64,000 bases of DNA from Acanthosepion esculentum (Eukaryota; Mollusca; Cephalopoda; Sepiida; Sepiidae): NCBI GenBank assembly GCA_964036315.1, contig OZ038479.1, forward strand, positions 62,129,304-62,193,303, read 5' to 3'. The notes under the pieces are model-generated. The model saw nothing but the letters and a program-made list of their open reading frames with translations. It was not told the DNA's origin and made no database searches. The position numbers and the translations under genes are program-made. Shown one piece after another: positions 1-64,000 of this stretch (position 1 is the first letter of the stretch; every line of letters begins with the position of its first letter).

Positions 1-30
1 TTGTGCTATTTTATTAAAGTCGTGTTTAAC

Positions 31-95
<65 letters not shown>
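31..95. repeat. Compound (TA)n(GA)n microsatellite
   Basis: A TA run (31-55) passes directly into a GA run (55-95). Confidence 0.98.
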
Positions 96-97
<2 letters not shown>

Positions 98-1064
98 CAC
101 ATGATCCCTCAACATAAGTCTTTCGAGTTTTATACATGTTCCCAAAGCCTGTTCTCATCTCGCTCTATTTCTCTACACATCTTGATGCCAGAATATATCA
201 AAATATCAAAAAAACTCAAAAAGAAGCACACGTTTCTGTGTGTTTATGCGACCTCATCACACTCATGAAAAGGTTGAGATTCCTGTAATATTTTTGGTGT
301 GATTTTTTAATAGGAAGCCAACTGCGAAATACACGAGTAAACCAATCATGCCTTTGGTATTTGTCTGAGATTGTGGCATTCAGATATTTACCTATTTATA
401 TATTTCAGATATTTGCTTCATGATAACTTTGTAATTATCGTTTCATTAAGAATTAAATCTAAACATTGCTACTCCTTTAAAAGATTAATCATTGAAATAA
501 ATTTGATTGACAGACTAACGATGTTCCATGGCGTCAGTAAGTCATTAGGATTAGTCCGAGATGAGCTTTTAAATCTTTGTAAACACGAAGATGGCTGCAA
601 TCTCTCACGGAAGTTGAAACCAATCAAAATATTTGGGACTTACTGTTAACTACTTCACTAATATTAATTACTGAACGCCGGAATGAAACAAAGGGAAGTT
701 TTATTTTCAATCGTTATTCAAACTCCGCACTTCTCGTTCTTCTCAGTTAATACAAATATTAGTAGGATTTCTTAATTTTAGTCATCATTTCAGTTTGAAT
801 TGTGCTCTCTTTGTATTCTATAATGTATTCTTTACTTTCAATTGAATCGGTTCTATTTTCATTCTGCCCAAATTTTATCTGCTTAATAAAGTAACAATAA
901 ATCGCTTCGTACTTAAAATGCAAATGAATGGAACACCGACACCATTCTTGGAAAATATATTTAATTTTGGCTTGGTTGATATACAAGAAATGAGTTCGAT
1001 TCCGGTCAAAGGTACAGATATCAGAAAAAAAAACGACCAATACCTACATGCAGAATTTAGTAAA

Positions 1065-1796
1065 TGTTATGGGACCTTACCTATAACGACAGAGTGAACT
1101 CTTCCGGACACTATGAATACTGCGCCTCTCAAGAGAGAGGGACGAGTAGCAACCGCGTCTTTGACTGGTTGCGACATCTGTCGAACTCTCTGCTTTGGCA
1201 GTGAGGAACTCGGACGGAGCTTTGCCGCAAGGCAAAGTTTCGTCCGGGGAGGTAGACAGCCCCTGAACCCGTTCATACGGGTTCTAAATGGGCATATTTT
1301 TGGCCTAGCCTACGGGTTCGGAGAACCCACATTAAGCCGGCCTTGTGCCACATGCGACCCACGTGGGAGGGTTGTTAAATATCGAGACGGAATCGAGTCA
1401 TGAGCAGTCTCTGACTGTTTCCGACTACTGTCAAACTCTCTGCTTTGGCAGAGAGGAACTCGGACGAGGCTTTGCCGTAGGGCAAAGTTTCGTCCGGGTA
1501 GGTAGACAGTCCCTGAAACCGTTTATACGGGTTCTAATGGGCATATTTTTGGCCGAGCATACGGGCTCGGGGAGCCCACATTAAACCGGTCTTGTGCCAC
1601 ATTCGACCAACGTGGGAGGGTTGTTAAATATCGAGACGGAATCGAGTCAGGCCAATAGTAGTTCACTCCAAACCAGACTGACAGTCATACTAACACCTTT
1701 CCACATCTTGTATTATTATTCTGTGTAATATATCTTTGTTATTTCTACTCTTGTGTTCGTGTTGTTCTTCCTTGCTCCTAACCTTGGACCATAACA
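1065..1796 (+). mobile_element. Solo LTR with 5 bp target-site duplication
   Basis: The 732 bp block starts TGTTATGG and ends CCATAACA, so the ends are inverted complements of TG...CA form. It is flanked on both sides by the same 5 bp, GTAAA (1060-1064 and 1797-1801), as expected of an LTR-retrotransposon insertion. No gag or pol is next to it, so it is a solo LTR left by recombination. Orientation is inferred from the pyrimidine-rich U5-like right end. It contains an internal tandem duplication and is more GC-rich than its surroundings. ORFs inside it are not considered coding. Confidence 0.8.
1161..1650. repeat. Two tandem copies of a 250 bp unit inside the solo LTR
   Basis: The block containing tgctttggca at 1191-1200 recurs at 1441-1450, a period of 250 bp. 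Similarity runs from about 1161-1410 to 1411-1650 and includes shared strings such as gggcatatttttggcc and aatatcgagacgga. Copies differ at scattered positions, so the duplication is not recent. It probably duplicates U3 regulatory sequence. Confidence 0.8.
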
Positions 1797-1949
1797 GTAA
1801 ATAATATACCTTAAGAAAGGAAGTTATAGGCTCAATTGTTACAAATCCCGCCTGATTGTAAATTCAGGTTATTCCTTTCACTTATTTATTCTCAGTCTTC
1901 GCCTACATTTCTCTCGTTTTTTGCTCATATGTATTTTTTTTACGTTCAG

Positions 1950-63283
<61,334 letters not shown>

Positions 63284-64000
63284 GTAGGTTACTACAATTT
63301 CAGATTTCTTTTGCTTGAAGTTGTGAATTGTACAAATGCTTGTCTCTAGCAAAGAAAGAACAGCTCCAAAAGTGATATGTTTAAGGCTTCAGCTCTTCAT
63401 ACTCACTGGATTTTGAGAATATCACTTCACACGGGTTGTATTTTACAGACATCTTTTTATAGGCAGTATTACATCAGTATTGTTCAAGTAAATTTGACAT
63501 TTTACTTTTTAATATCAAACATTGTTGTCGAACAAACAGCTTTTTAATATGGTACATTTTTAGAGTATTAGGCAATTTTTTAATTACCGAATTATTTTTG
63601 ATGGTGTTATAATCATGGTCGTCACTGACGATCAACCGACAGCCTCTCTCTTCAGTTGGTGTTAGTGATGATTCCAGTTATTCGAATTTCTAATTCTTCT
63701 AACCTTTTTGAAAAGATATTTGGGATTTTGTCAAGCACTAAACGGCTTATCATTTTTATGTTTCGTAATTCTTTGCATTTTCAACTTTTCAATCACTGAT
63801 ATTCAATAATACGTATTTTCTGATCATGGGTCTCTTATTTTCTTGTCCACTGCAAGAATGGTCTCAAATATCTTATAGATGCGACTCGTATCTTTTGATG
63901 CTTTTCTAAAATTTTGCTTTTTTTGAACATAAACATTTCCTTAATTTTTCTTTAATTTCATTCTGTTTTATCGAATCTACTTCTAATATTCCAAGATGTT
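63284..64000 (+). other. Start of the intron after the partial LRRNT4 exon
   Basis: No further slit exon or other feature was found before the window ends. Confidence 0.75.

Larger units (their letters stand above)
1..1949 (+). other. Intron preceding the LRRNT2 exon (incomplete)
   Basis: Holds the (TA)n(GA)n tract and the solo LTR. In 96-1059 and 1802-1949 nothing else was recognised; the 93-codon minus ORF at 759-1040 and the 92-codon plus ORF at 371-649 have no known motif. Confidence 0.8.

Noticed and set aside
1113..1584. Two overlapping plus ORFs with a shared NGHIFG/GRQ pattern
   Set aside because: They arise from the 250 bp tandem duplication inside a solo LTR, not from a gene with repeats.

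Overview
The window is a stretch of animal nuclear DNA. It is AT-rich, has short exons separated by long introns, and is crowded with decayed transposons and (TA)n microsatellites. The host gene is a Slit orthologue on the + strand, recognised by translating 15 small exons with intact GT/AG borders. The organism is probably a mollusc, most likely a cephalopod: tRNA-derived SINEs, Penelope-like elements, RTE-like LINEs and very long (TA)n tracts fit an octopus- or squid-like genome. That assignment is inference; the Slit identity is not in doubt.

The 15 exons (1407 coding bases, 468 whole codons plus one split codon at each end, no internal stop) run from 1950 to 63283. They encode the second LRR domain of Slit (LRRNT2, five LRRs, LRRCT2; 1950-43065), the whole third LRR domain (LRRNT3, five LRRs, LRRCT3; 48897-62503), and the first part of LRRNT4 (63218-63283). 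Each LRR is one exon of 72 bp (one of 75 bp) with both borders in the same phase. Signal peptide and LRR domain 1 lie upstream; the rest of domain 4, the EGF repeats, laminin-G domain and C-terminal knot lie downstream. In known Slits the second LRR domain binds Robo.

The introns hold everything else. Intron 1 has the 3' half of a Gypsy element (minus strand, one LTR) joined head-on to an intronless fragment of a CKAP5/XMAP215 TOG domain. Intron 2 has two LINE remnants and a degenerate satellite. Intron 3 has several SINEs, a mariner remnant, long palindromes and (TA)n tracts. Intron 4 has two Penelope-like copies, a Tc1-like remnant and foldback elements. Intron 5 has an RTE-like LINE, a CR1/Jockey-like LINE end, a small LTR element with paired LTRs that keeps only gag and protease, and a 1 kb T-rich tract. 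Intron 7 has a second Gypsy pol, an RTE-like LINE end and two short inverted-repeat elements. Intron 9 has a 230 bp palindrome, intron 11 a Penelope-like reverse transcriptase, and intron 12 a hAT transposase. A solo LTR with a perfect 5 bp target duplication lies 5' of the first exon.

The observation most worth pursuing is a recurring hammerhead-ribozyme-like arrangement: CTGANGA, short hairpin, GAAA, then usually a short loop, a UC cleavage-type dinucleotide and a stem pairing back to the bases before CTGANGA. It is clearest at 43268-43323 (minus), 26094-26139 and 57584-57626, with weaker copies elsewhere and in a SINE tail. At 26094-26139 it abuts the inverted terminal repeat of a Penelope-like element. 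A second unexplained family consists of hairpin elements sharing one tail (20870, 29350, about 46990).
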